The notes beneath the pieces are model-generated. The model did not search any database. It saw only the letters and a list, made by a program, of their open reading frames with translations, and was not told the DNA's origin. A program made the translations under genes and the position numbers. This document shows positions 49,628-60,640 of a stretch of 64,000 nucleotides of DNA, piece by piece (the first letter of the stretch is position 1; every line of letters begins with the position of its first letter). This DNA comes from Isoetes taiwanensis (taxonomy: Eukaryota > Streptophyta > Lycopodiopsida > Isoetales > Isoetaceae): contig JAJEKV010000087.1 in NCBI GenBank assembly GCA_021234155.1, positions 2,785,242-2,849,241 of the forward strand, read 5' to 3'.

Positions 49628-50974
49628 TCCAAATATGATTATGTGATATTGATTGCAATGAATAAAACTTTATTGTTAAGTTTTGACTTTTACTGTTGTC
49701 TTCAAGACGGATGCTATTTGTGAATACATGTTTGCTTTTGGCCTACAGATCCAAGAAGATGGCACCGAGCAGGTTGTCATCACTGGTAAAGCTTTCTTTG
49801 GATGTGTGTGATGGTAGCAGAAACCTATTATGATTGAAACATCAGAAGCAAGCATTCTAGACAAAACTGATTCTTAGTACAACGACCAACTGATCGATCT
49901 TTACACAGGTTAGGTCCTAAGTGCTAGTTGCTCTTCATTTGAGTCCATTGACTTGCATATAATTGCAAGTGCATGAAACAATTTATGGAGGCACATGAAG
50001 TGTCTACTCTCTGTTACTTCTTCGGTCCACTCTTATACTCGGTTTTGAACAGAAGAAGTAACAAAATAGAGGGATTCGTATCAGATATAGATTTTGAAGG
50101 CTGTGAATACCTGTTCATTCCTGCATGTCATGGTCGCCACTAGACATGTATCTCATTGCTGGTGTTGGGGCAAGATCATGAAGTATGTGAACCAGGCATC
50201 TATTGTTTTTGACAACATGTGCCTCTTTGCAGGGATAGAGCCGGTGCAGAGGTTTATAGTTGTGTCTTGATATTTGCCCAACAGATTATTTTTTTGCATG
50301 CTTGAGGATGTTGGTTTGCCTCTGCATGTTTGTGAAGAATCTACAAAAACACCTAAAGGTTGACAACCAACTGGAAGTAAAGAAATCTGTAGAAGGCCAA
50401 TACAAGTGGATGGATAATCATGCGGGCCAGTAATCTGTTGTTTTATAAGCAAGTTTTTGGGAGAACTTCATAATGGAATAGATATTATGGCAGAAAAAGT
50501 AAGTTATATCAGTATTATTGCACTCAAACTTTAACAAAACATGCTCATCCTTCCATTTGTGATGCAGGCAGTTGATATTTTTTATTCTGAGCTGTCCATC
50601 ATTACTGAATTCTTGACTGAAGTTTTGATATTGACTAGCAGTGGCAATGAGGATGGCATGATGAACCTTATACCACACCATGTACTACAGGAATGAAGTC
50701 CTGATTGTGAAATCATGCATGATTGTAATGCATTGTCCAACTTTGTATTTTGAACAACTTTATTGTAATGAAAATTCAACACATTCACTACCCGATGACT
50801 AGATGTGTATGACTCTTGTGGAGTTCAAATCTCCTAGTTGAAATCATTTGAATTGTAACATTAAAATGTCAAAGGAAGGGAGTTATATATAACAAAGGGT
50901 AATGAAAAGATAGAAATCAAGGAAGTTCTGGATTTCTTAAAATCAGCAAGGAGGGAAATACATTTAGAATTGAC
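49628..50974. other. No identifiable gene
   Basis: Short plus-strand blocks (for example FGLQIQEDGTEQVVITGKAF near 49,735-49,795) look protein-like and could be further exons of the preceding gene, but no domain is recognisable. The minus-strand frames are unrecognisable. Confidence 0.4.
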
Positions 50975-51120
50975 TGTGCACCACGTTGCCATCACATGTA
51001 TCACATTGGCATCATATGCACCATCTTGGCACCACATGCTATACAGAAGGAAACACAGTTTGCATCACAAGATATACCATGTTGCCATTACACCAACCAT
51101 GTTGACACTACACTTAGAAT
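50975..51120. repeat. Catenated CATCACATG/ACCATGTTG repeat
   Basis: Words such as CCATGTTGCCATTACACC and TTGGCACCACATGC recur with short spacing. They are the reverse complement in flavour of the GATG-rich arrays at 44,720-44,870 and 47,290-47,590. Confidence 0.6.
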
Positions 51121-51189
51121 GGAGTTAGAGAAATATACTTAGAAAAGTTGGTATACTTAGAAAGAATGGAATTACAATTATCCGTCATC

Positions 51190-51610
51190 AGAGAAGACAT
51201 CTGGTAAGTTATCAAGTATTTGCACAGATCTGTGTGGAGAACACTAAACCCTTTGGATCAATTCTGCACAACTCATATCCTATAGCTAATTTTGGGCCCT
51301 TCTGATAGTAGATACCTTCCACAACACTCTCGCCAACTTGAAAATTTTCTTCAACTACAAATTTTACTTTGGTGCACGCAAGCAACCAGAATTCAACACC
51401 CTCTTTATTACCTTTGCAGCCACTACAAAATTGTCTCCAACTCTGACTGCATCAGCTAAAACATTGGCATTGATAGAATAAAGAGGTCAACCGGGCTTGC
51501 ATACTTCTGCATTGTCTGCATGGATAACAGTTGATGGTGTAACTATGATGAGCTCCCATTTGTCGACATAAACCTTGTTCTCACATTCATCCCAGAGAGC
51601 CTCAGTATAA
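51190..51610 (-). pseudogene. Opposite-strand fragment of unknown family
   Basis: The minus strand reads VLADAVRVGDNFVVAAK and, after a one-base shift, GNKEGVEFWLLACTKVKFVV, EGIYYQKGPKLAIGYELCRI and DPKGLVFSTQIC before a stop. The conserved-looking Trp, Gly and Tyr spacing is like small beta-rich (Tudor or BAH-like) tails that follow some transposase-like proteins, but I cannot name it. Its orientation is opposite to the neighbouring gene. Confidence 0.35.
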
Positions 51611-51639
51611 TAAGAACAGAAACAAAACAGTTCTCTCAC

Positions 51640-51720
51640 ATGCAACTGAGTGGAGGCCAACTAGTCTTCATGGACGATAAAAATCCATTTAATTTAATTC
51701 TATTTTATTCTATTCCTTTT
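51640..51720 (+). repeat. Diverged LINE 3' tail
   Basis: CTTCATGGACGATAAAAATC followed by TTCTATTTTATTCTATT matches the end of the element 3' sequence seen at 13,160 and 54,045. Confidence 0.4.
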
Positions 51721-51879
51721 ATGAAATGCCGCCTAGAATGTTTGTTCACATTTTCACATTTGGCCTTCATTGTATCTTTATGGCACTTATGTCATATTGT
51801 TTTATCATCTCGATCTCCTTCGTCCATATCATCAATTATTACTCAAAAATGATGGCCATCAATTTTGCAAGTAGTGAAT

Positions 51880-52460
51880 TGACCATGATTATTTATTTGA
51901 GCCGTTATCTGTTATCGGTTGAACTATGTTTTGTGGACCAACTTCTTCAATCACTTCTTGCATCTTCTCAAATAATAATTCTCCTATAACAATCACGCCA
52001 GCACCACTCATGTCATGTGATTTACTGTAAATCGTGCCAAACGCAGAAGAAATTATTACATTATAAAGGCCTTTTTTTTCATATCAATCCATCAATCTGT
52101 CATCACGGTGTAGCCATATCGGATCCATTTTTTCTCAATTTGAGAGACCTCAAGTGCTACCTCATTATACGCGGCTGGAATCAACTTTCTTGTGAGTGTC
52201 ATCGAAGATGGACCCGAGGTCTTCTTGCCTATTACTGAAATTGCCTCCATCATTTGCTTCCAACTCGGTGTATCTAAAAGTCTGAAAGGGAGATTGCACT
52301 CAATAAGCATCTTTCCAACCTCCAATTCTACCTTCTTCATCCATCTTTTTTGCCAACCCGCTTGATTTTTAGTGAGGGTTGTTTGCCTCATGGTCATGTG
52401 CGTAGCGGTAGGAAATATTTCTTGTTCAATTTCTTCTTGAATAAGAAGTGATGAAGTTCC
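51880..52460 (-). pseudogene. hAT-type transposase fragment (DUF659 region)
   Basis: The minus-strand frame 52,092-52,397 contains MLIECNLPFRLLDTPSWKQM, MEAISVIGKKTSGPSSMTLT and KKWIRYGYTVMTD. This is the order seen in the plant hAT DUF659 domain, where the last motif continues as D-G-W. Here the D is followed by a stop in place of G-W. A later block (about 51,905-52,010, shifted frame) reads VIEEVGPQNIVQPITDNGSN, the domain's next motif (V-x-V-V-T-D-N-A-S-N). There is no BED finger upstream and no dimerisation domain downstream. It is a decayed internal piece. Confidence 0.7.
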
Positions 52461-53270
52461 AGTAGCATCGTTTGATCCCCTTTTTCTCTTTCCTTGACCT
52501 TAAGTTGGAGTTATAATGGGGGATGTGGAGGAGGAATAGAGGCAACCGACACTGAATGTGAGGCTGTTGCTGATGTTGTTGCAGTTGTGGATGACTGTTG
52601 ATTTTGCTCAGCCAATAAATATGATGCATCTAGAAATACAAGCAAAGGTGCTGTTATTCCTTTCTGTCTGGCTATGTGTTAATAAGTGCAGCAGTTCCCT
52701 TTCTGGCTATGTGTTTTCGTCCACAAATGGATATGGGCAGAAGGGATAGAGGCAAAATTGGTGGTAGGGAGATATTTTTGGATTGATTGGGGATTTGCAA
52801 AAAGGCAAGGTTTTCCCCCCTTAAAATAGATACTATAGAATGAAGTAGACGGTTTGGGGTTATTTCTCAAACCTCTCAAATGCTCTCTCAGTCAGCTGAT
52901 TCCTACAGATCGACACTTCTCTAGATCTTAGAATGGCTCCAAATTGCTTAGAAACCAGTTGCACACTAAGACTTGATTTATAGCGATTCGTGAATCCATA
53001 CGATGCACGCGGATGAAATCGCATAATGGTTCGACCTCCATCAATAGAAAACAGAGAGTTGAAGAATACAGATTGATGATTCAAGCAAACAAAGCTTCAA
53101 CGATGCATGTGGACTATCCAAAAGCGTTCAAGACCTTAGGGCAAACATTTTTAGCAAAAAAATAAATAAAAAATAAAAATAGGGGATGCATCTAACTTAA
53201 GATGTGTGTCGATGCGCCACATCTGCATCTTAAGCATCTAAACTTTAGATGCGCGCATCTATGGAACATA
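52461..53270. other. No identifiable gene
   Basis: Short overlapping frames on both strands, including a Gln/His-rich minus-strand frame (52,426-52,629). No domain or element end is seen. Confidence 0.45.
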
Positions 53271-53274
53271 GGTG

Positions 53275-54044
53275 CAATTTTGCAGAAAGTAGTTTCTATT
53301 CTTTCTCCAAATCCACAGGCTATAAGAGATTCTGATAGTGTCATTGAAGCGCAGTTGGTACAATCAATGTATTGTCTCTTACGTCGCCCTGATATATTGC
53401 CGCCTTCACCCGATTGGACTTTAGTTATCTTTTTGGACCACTGGAAAGCAGTTTGGAGATGGGTTTAGGATAAATTGCTCCATCCTAAGTTTTCTATCTT
53501 ATGGTGTCAAATCAATCATAGATTGTGTTTTTGTTAACACTTTAGTCCACAGGTTTCGCCTAGACATTGCTATGATTTCCCCTCTCTGCATGCAGCAGGA
53601 CGAGACCTTTGAGCATTTTTTTTTTTGTGTGTTCGCATGTTAGGCCTGCTTGGCAGTGGTTTCTACACATCTTCAATTGTGATTTGGATGGCTAATAGGT
53701 CTCATTGACAGTTTATCCAAGTCCTTGGGCTAGACTGACAAAAAAAGCATTCATTTGGCATCAGTTTGGATTCTCTTGTCAATCTCAAAAAGTGGGGATC
53801 ACTTCATCTTCAGCGGACGCTTAGGTTCTTAACAATAGTTCTCATTGCATTGTCAAGGCATATAAATGCAGACCACTTGCTATTAAAGTTAAGTGTATCA
53901 TATGGGAATGATATTTTTAGATCTACACTTACTCATGAGCAGTCGTACTATCTGTATATATGTGCTCTATTTGTGCGCTCTCTTGTTGTTTTACGTATGT
54001 GATTGGGTGACTTGGCTCTAGTGGACATTTTTTTTTTCTAGTGG
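53275..54044 (+). pseudogene. LINE zf-RVT fragment
   Basis: The plus strand encodes VVSILSPNPQAIRDSDSVIE, then WKAVWRWV and, with frame changes, HPKFSILWCQINHRL and FRLDIAMISPLCMQQDETFE before a Cys-rich end. This matches the zinc-binding tail of LINE ORF2 (C-x2-…E-x2-F/H-x4-C). A T-run near 53,618-53,628 breaks the frame. It leads into the 3' tail at 54,045-54,190, so tail and coding remnant belong to one 5'-truncated insertion. Confidence 0.7.
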
Positions 54045-54190
54045 ACCTTTCGAGGCAGGGGTTTTTTAATCCTAGTAGTAATGATTGCACTAGCCCATTG
54101 TATGGGTCCCATGACCTATTGGTCTCCGTGGACGTTAAAAAAATTATTCTATTCTATTCTATTCTATTCTATTCTATTCTATTCTATTGA
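54045..54190 (+). repeat. LINE 3' end with (TTCTA)n tail
   Basis: Nearly identical to 13,160-13,275 through CCCATTGTATGGGTCCCATG, but with a longer TTCTA array (about nine units). Confidence 0.8.
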
Positions 54191-54469
54191 GTTTTTATTC
54201 CCCCATGTATTCTCTTGATTCCTTTGAGTAATAAAGGTCCCACGTTTGTGCAAAAAAAAGAAAAAAAAAACTATAGAGCAAGTTTCAAATGAGAATCAGG
54301 AAATAGAATCTTGCCTCTAATAATTATATATGTTTAGATAAGATAAATTCAAGATTAAGATAGTAATAAAAAACATAATTGCTAGTAATTACTAATCATC
54401 AAACACACAATTGCTAGGAAGGAAGGAAGGAAGGATTGGAAGCTTTTTCAACTAATATCAAGGATTTTA

Positions 54470-55060
54470 AACGAGTTGGCTATGAAAGTTACTATTGCCA
54501 AGGTTTCAAATTAAGAAATAACAGCTACTACTAATATATGTGGCTTGATTTCACATACTGTGTAAGATATTTATTGGATGGAAGTGTCTCAAAGAATGGT
54601 CTTAAGAACTTGTGGTTTTGCTCATAAAGCATGTTGCGCATTATTGTAGAACTTAATGAATTGACTCGTTGCATTTGGACCACACTTATTGATATTCCTT
54701 CCTCCTTGCCTCTTATATCTGAGAAAAATCATATTCACAAGAGCTTAAGGCTCTTTTCAAATGCACACTTGAAAGGTAGTTTCAACCATGCATGCATTTG
54801 GCCACAATTTTGGAGAATCCGTAGGGCCAAGCAGATACATTTAAGGGGATGTTTTTTAGGTGTGTGTGTCACCATCACCAAGGCAAGGGGGCACGGAGAT
54901 GCTAGATGATAATTCTAAGGGCCTTGTCTTTCCATCGACATAACTATTGGACATCGTCCTGTTTAAACCAACATGTTCAAATTATTGTGTCAGGAGTGTT
55001 TTCAAAACTGAATCAAAATCTCCTCTCTACACCTAAGGGGTTCTGAATGATTACATTGAG
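54470..55060. repeat. Direct repeat upstream of PILS
   Basis: Shares a collinear text of about 550 bp with 57,590-58,210, including CTTGTGGTTTTGCTCA, GCATTTGGACCACACTT and ATTCCTTCCTCCTTGCCTCT. A partial third copy starts near 55,141. The sequence is not recognisably coding, and similarity is roughly 80-85 percent by eye. Confidence 0.75.
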
Positions 55061-55257
55061 AGAAAAATCTCCCATGTTTCAATTACCCTAATTTACCTTT
55101 AACTTTAAAATATATACAAAGAAAGGCAAAAGGACCACAATTGTTGATATTCCTCCCTCCTTGCCTTTTAAAACTATTGGAAAAATCAGTTTCAACCATG
55201 CCTCTTAAAACTATGGAAAAATCAGTTCACAAAAAACACCGTGTTTCTCTCTCTTTT

Positions 55258-55280
55258 CCCTTTTTTTTTTTTTTTTTTTT
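55258..55280. repeat. Poly(T) run
   Basis: An almost pure run of about 20 T between the upstream repeat and the PILS promoter. The minus-strand reading is poly(A), which might mark an old retrotransposed end. Confidence 0.8.
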
Positions 55281-55399
55281 AAGTTTGGACATTATATTGG
55301 GTTGGTTTAAAGATATGTCCGATATTTAAGGTGCCTCTTTGTCTCCATGGTGCAATAAAATTTAACATCCTAGAGAATGACATGCCTTACCATGTAGTA

Positions 55400-55416
55400 T
55401 ATATTTTTATAAACAA
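55400..55416 (+). promoter_or_regulatory. Possible TATA box for PILS
   Basis: The AT stretch TATATATTTTTATAAAC lies about 140-155 bp before the chosen PILS start codon, a plausible distance for a plant promoter. AT-rich sequence is common here, so this is weak. Confidence 0.3.
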
Positions 55417-55555
55417 TCATGTTAAGCGTCGAAGATATTGTACTAGAAGTTAAGAAAGTTAAGAATGAGAGAGGGGAAAAAGACAAACAACTTTTAGAAG
55501 CATGAGACCCTTACTCTTTTTTAACCCAAGCAAGAACTCTGAGTTGTAGCCTGGA

Positions 55556-56923
55556 ATGAGCAAGATGTTTGAATCTCTTCTACTCCCAAAAGATACCTCT
55601 TTGCCATGGCAAGTAGATCCCAATCTGGTAGGATCTGCAATTGTGCCTGTGCTAAAGATTCTATCAATGTGTGTAATTGGAGCACTTCTTGCGATCCCGC
55701 GGGTCGGAGTGATGAATCATGAAGCTTGCAAGATACTGAGCAAATTGGTGTTTGCCCTCTTTCTTCCATGTCTCATATTTGAAGACCTTGGAAAATCTGT
55801 GACAGTGAGGCAAATGGCACAATGGTGGTTCATTCCCATAAATGTGATATTAAGCTGCTTCATAGGGTGCATCTTTGGTGTAATAGTTGCACTCATATGC
55901 AGACCTCCACCACAATTTTTTAGGCTAACTGTGGTGTTAACAGGGATAGGAAATAGTGGAAATATCCCCCTTGCTATGGTCACATCAATCTGCCATGGAT
56001 GGAAGGATAATGCAGGCATATGCACTCAAAATGGAGTAGCATATGTGTCTTTTGGCCAATGGGTTGCAGTCATAATTGTGTATACATTTGTCTTCCATAT
56101 GCTAGAACCACCAAGGACATATTTTGAGCTGGTTACAGAGGAAGGGGTGTCTATAGATGAAGCAGAAAGGGAGGACATGATGCCTCCTTTATTAGAAGCA
56201 GAATGGCCAGCAGTTAGGGATGCACAAACAGAAGCCACAAGGCAGGCATTTCTATTCAAAGTATTCAGGGAGGCATCATTTGCTGCAGCTTCATTTTCAT
56301 CTTCATTCAACTCATCATTTACAAATATAATCCAAAGGGCAGAACAGGGATGGTTCACAGAGCCTAGAGTTATCAGAAAAATCAGAATTGTGGTGGAAAG
56401 AACACCTCTTAAGCACATTCTCCAGCCACCCATTTTAGCGTCCATCTTGGCCATCATTTTAGGCTCAATTCCAGCAACAAAAAATTTCATTTACATTCAG
56501 GATGCACCATTAGGGTTTATAACAGACACTCTGGGTATTCTTGGGGATGCAATGGTGCCATGTATTATGTTAGTTCTGGGTTGCATGCTATCTGGAGGAC
56601 CTGGGTCTTCTGAGCTTGGATTGAGGACCATAGTGGGAATCTGTTTTACTAGGCTGGTCATTTTGCCTGTTGTTGGATTTGGCATAGTTTATGGCGCTCA
56701 GAAATTGGGATTCTTGGCTGAACCTGGTCTCATGTACCGTTTTGTTCTTATGCTTCAGCATAGCATGCCCAGTTCTATATTATCAGGCGCCATCACTACG
56801 CTTCGAGGATTTGGAGAACGAGAAGCCTCCTCCGTCCTCTTCTGGATGCACGTATTCTCTGTCTTCAGCATTGCTGCCTATACAGTCCTTTACTTTAAGG
56901 TAGTCGATAAATATCTCATCTAA
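55556..56923 (+). CDS. PIN-LIKES (PILS) auxin transport family protein
   Basis: An uninterrupted 455-codon frame encodes a PILS-type membrane protein of normal family length. PILS proteins sit in the endoplasmic reticulum and control cellular auxin by moving it away from the nucleus. About ten membrane spans are visible. Five are N-terminal (residues about 24-47, 59-77, 91-114, 122-144 and 163-184), followed by a hydrophilic loop (about 185-288) and five more (about 292-312, 318-346, 356-384, 392-412 and 425-449). The segment GIGNSGNIPLA (130-140) and QHSMPSSILSGAI (401-413) match conserved family positions. The loop has an acidic part (EEGVSIDEAEREDMM) and a Ser/Phe-rich part. The first Met (MSKMFESLLL) is chosen because it gives the usual short N-terminus. 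Met4 is an alternative. The gene has no intron here. It resembles the PILS2/PILS6 side of the family, a call I hold loosely. No neighbour is functionally linked. Confidence 0.9.
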   Translation: MSKMFESLLLPKDTSLPWQVDPNLVGSAIVPVLKILSMCVIGALLAIPRVGVMNHEACKILSKLVFALFLPCLIFEDLGKSVTVRQMAQWWFIPINVILSCFIGCIFGVIVALICRPPPQFFRLTVVLTGIGNSGNIPLAMVTSICHGWKDNAGICTQNGVAYVSFGQWVAVIIVYTFVFHMLEPPRTYFELVTEEGVSIDEAEREDMMPPLLEAEWPAVRDAQTEATRQAFLFKVFREASFAAASFSSSFNSSFTNIIQRAEQGWFTEPRVIRKIRIVVERTPLKHILQPPILASILAIILGSIPATKNFIYIQDAPLGFITDTLGILGDAMVPCIMLVLGCMLSGGPGSSELGLRTIVGICFTRLVILPVVGFGIVYGAQKLGFLAEPGLMYRFVLMLQHSMPSSILSGAITTLRGFGEREASSVLFWMHVFSVFSIAAYTVLYFKVVDKYLI

Positions 56924-57589
56924 ACTAGTTGTTAATAGTTGTTAGAGGTGTTCTTCTTTTGAGCTATGGTATATATTATTTCAAATGCCTCCAATTCAGA
57001 TGCACCAATAAGTTGAAGATTTTATTTTATATATACCATGTTCTCAAGCGTTAGAGCCACATCTTTTTCTTTGACCTACTACTGTCTTCGTGGGAAAATG
57101 GAACATCAAGTATTCTCATTATTGCTACAAGAAACTTATCGCGTTTCTAGGCTCCATCAAAGGGGTCGATTGTAAGATTCAGTTAGTCAAATACATTAAA
57201 TTATGGGGTATTCTGTTCAGCAAATATACAAGGTATTTGGCTAATCAATTACCATTTTCTTAGAGCCATTGACTGTGCAACATAGCGCATGAGACTTTTG
57301 CTCAGGGTGCAAGGAAGATAAGACTCCAACGTAGCATAGTTTCAAACTGAACTTATATATATACTAATCAGTTGCAAAATCAAGGTGTTTGGTTAATCGA
57401 ATACCCTATTCGCACCCTTTGATAGGATCATATAACTCCTATGGTGTTAATCAAGATATAGCTATATTGTTGGATGAAGCCAAAAACATTGTATTGTAGG
57501 AATACTAAGTTGCACCATACGTAGAAAGTAGTCAATGAGCTATTTACAGTAGAGTGGCACAACCCCTACCCTTATTTATGTCTTTCATC
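56924..57589. other. PILS 3' flank, no gene
   Basis: AT-rich sequence with AATAAG at about 57,006 as a possible polyadenylation signal. No further coding frame is recognised. Confidence 0.4.
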
Positions 57590-58210
57590 TAATACAAAGG
57601 CTTCAAATGAGTTGTCTATGCAAGCTAGGTTGCCAAGGCTTGAAATTAAGAAATCGCAGTTACTATGATGTGATATACGCCGGATTCGTGCTGATATAGC
57701 TAGCTTGATTTGACATCTTATATAAGATATTTACTGCAAGGAAGTGTCTTAGGGAAGGGTTTCTTAACAACTTGTGGTTTTGCTCACCAAGCATGTTGCA
57801 CATTATTGTAGAACTCAATGAATTGTTCATTGCATTTGGACCACACTTGTTGACATTCCTTCCTCCTTGCCTCTCATATATAAAGAAAAATCATGTTGAT
57901 AAGAGGTTAAGCTCTTTCAAACGCACAATTGAAAGATAGTTCTAACCGTACATGCATTTGTCCACAACTTTGGAGAATTGGTAGGGCCAAGCAAATACAT
58001 TTAAGGAGATGTTTTCCAGGAGTGTGTGTGTTGTCACCAAGACAAGGAGGCATGGAGAAAGTCATAAGATAATTCTAAGGGCTTTGTCTGCCCATTGCCA
58101 TAACTATTGGACATTGTCCTGTTTAAACCAACGCGTTCAACTTACTATTCTAGGAGTGTTTTCAAAGCTGAATCATAATCTCCTCCGCACCTTAGGGGGC
58201 ATGCCCAAGG
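57590..58210. repeat. Direct repeat downstream of PILS
   Basis: Second copy of the sequence at 54,470-55,060, in the same orientation, about 3.1 kb away. The two copies have diverged by substitutions and small indels. Confidence 0.75.
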
Positions 58211-58788
58211 TAACGGGTTCATTGTGAAAGTGGTCATGATCATTGTAAAATTAGTGGAGGAAGAACCCATTTCAGCCATGTGCAATGGTGGGTGTAGGTC
58301 CCATCTAGGTGTGTTATACCACATAACAAATTTTGCTGCCGTCGTCTTATGTTGTCTAAGGCATGTCCACATGGCAAGGCCACATGGGAAATAGACCGGA
58401 TAGCTTGTCAGCTTCCAATCGGCAGCTTTGGCTGCCTTTGATCTGTTTGCCAGCAGTGCTGGTGAGCCACCCGAATTATGGGTGCTCATCTTTTTCATCC
58501 CTATGGTTTCGAACTATTGCTTATTTAATTAATCCTAAAGAATTGATGGCCCATTAGATATTTGAATTGTCTAATCCATTAGACTTTAATTAAATATCCC
58601 ACAAGCCCTGTAATCCTTCTTGTGCCCCTAGTCCAACCATGTCACAGTGCACCATCACAACTAGGCAATATGCAACTAGAATAATCACAATGCCAACCAC
58701 ATCAAAGTATTCCATGAGCCCAACGACAAACATGCATGTTTAACATTTACAAAATGGTCTGCAAATTTGGGCGTAAAATCTCCCACCT
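58211..58788. other. No identifiable gene
   Basis: Short overlapping frames on both strands, none recognised. The region directly abuts the outer edge of the LTR at 58,789. Confidence 0.45.
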
Positions 58789-60366
58789 TGTGACGCTCCC
58801 CGAATATATACGGCGCTCCGGACGTATACATACAGGGACTTCCCCCTCCCATGGCAATCAGCTCACCATGAGCAGGGCCCTCCGTCTAACTCGGACCATC
58901 CGTGGAGAGATGCCCGGGTGAAGGACACGGAGGTGTCATTCGGCCCACGCCTTCAATGGGACTCCTAAGTTGCGGAAGCGTGAATATATATTAGCACACA
59001 GCATAAATCATATATAAATAACCACCACGAAGGTTGGCACATCCATCCAAGTACTAACGGCAAAGAATATGCATCTAATCCTATAGGAAAACACCCCAAA
59101 CCCCAGGTTCTACCCCGATTCAGACTTTTGTGAGGATGGACTGACGGCTCGGTCTCAAGAGATCAATGTGACAGAGGTATAACTGGCGTTCGGGCATAGA
59201 AACGCTGGCTAGGGTTGTCCACTCCATCCCCCGGTAAGTACACACTTTGGATGAGTCGAATCATGCTATGGCATCACTATAGCCTTTTGGTGGACGCAGA
59301 CCCAAGGTATCACCCTCGAGCCTACTTCCAAACTTTCATGAAGACTGTCCGGATGAGGCAAGGTCAGGAAGTGTTCCCCCTCCCGAGGATCACAAATGGT
59401 TCCATGGGTGAGCTAGAGAATACGTGGCGCATCACGACCCCGCGATCCGCACCAGACCTACTCCCCCTAACTTTATCTTCAAAGTGCGGGATGCCCCATA
59501 GGGGGTCACACCTCTACACCGGGGAGTACGGGGACCCATACAGGCCCTCGTGGCCGAGCTATTAGGCCTAGCCCCATGTAGGAGTCCTGTGAGCCTTGTA
59601 TGTTCGTGCAAGACCCCACCCCCACTTCACCATCTGCGTCCCTTCTCGGTGCTAAGCAATTCCATAGCATCTACGACTCTATGGTTTCGTACCATGTGTA
59701 TGCAAATAATGGGAAATACTGGGGATCTACCTAGGAGCATACTAATAAACATGGCTCGAGAGGTCTCTACCCCCTTAATTCCCCCATTTCAAGAGTAATA
59801 CTATGCAAAGAACTATCAATCCATCATTTAAGAGCAAGTACAGAATCAGAGATAAGGAGAACTCACCTTTGCAATCAAGGGTTAGTTCCTACAGGTAAAG
59901 CATAGAGAACACAGAGAAACAGAAGAAATACGCACAACAAGTGCCCAACAGGGGCGCTACTCTACAGATAACACAGCTAAGCTATGGACTAACCGTCGAA
60001 TCGGGGTTGGGATGGCTCCATCTCGATTTGCTGAAGGGTGCCTGGCTGCTCCTCCTCCTCCTCCATCTCCAATTGCTCCTAATTCGAATTGGGGCACAAA
60101 AGCCCTAATTTGGGTGTCCAAAATGGAAACCCTGCCTTGCCCATCGATTTGGGCCAGGTGGCATGTCATTAATTAACTAATTTGGTATTTTAGCCCTTTT
60201 TAATATTAGGATAAGCCTTAAATTCGAATTAGGATTTTGGGTTAGGTTTCCACCTTTATAATTTAATTATTAACATAGCTAACCTTAGCTTATGAATAAT
60301 TAATGTGCCATTAATTATCCATAGTGACGTGTCATGTATTTATACTTAAATATGTGGAATGTCACA
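58789..60366 (-). mobile_element. Ty3/gypsy 3' LTR (about 1.58 kb)
   Basis: The segment starts TGTGAC and ends GTCACA on the plus strand, the terminal inverted pair expected of an LTR. Read on the minus strand, a purine tract TAAGGTGGGGAGAA (60,367-60,380) stands immediately before its start TGTGACATTCC. Before that is a polyprotein end reading SLDAEDNIIFKVGRM and a stop. This E-D-x-x-x-F-x-x-G pattern followed by a GGGGAGAA tract is typical of plant gypsy elements. The LTR is more GC-rich than its surroundings. The other LTR is not in the window, so the element is truncated or continues beyond it. Confidence 0.7.
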
Positions 60367-60547
60367 TTCTCCCCACCTTAAAAATGATGTTGTCCTCAGC
60401 ATCAAGACTACTCTTGTTGCAGGGCAACACATCATACATTGGAAGGAAGTCTCCCCTCCTCAAAGTGATTATGTTTGAAATGACTTGTAATGTGCAATTT
60501 ATAACTCTGGAATATAAGAGGTAGAGGTATAGATCAGACATGAGCAT
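60367..60547 (-). pseudogene. Gypsy polyprotein C-terminal end with PPT
   Basis: The minus-strand frame of 61 codons ends SSLDAEDNIIFKVGRM. The upstream part (MLMSDLYLYLLYSRVINCTL…) does not look like integrase or chromodomain, so only the last few codons are secure. The polypurine tract follows at once. Confidence 0.5.
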
Positions 60548-60640
60548 CGCTTAGGACTGTCAAAAGTGAACAGTCAAGGTTTGTAGAAGTCTCACTGTTT
60601 CATTCGTGGTGACGAGTTCACAGTCTATCTATTTTAGAAA

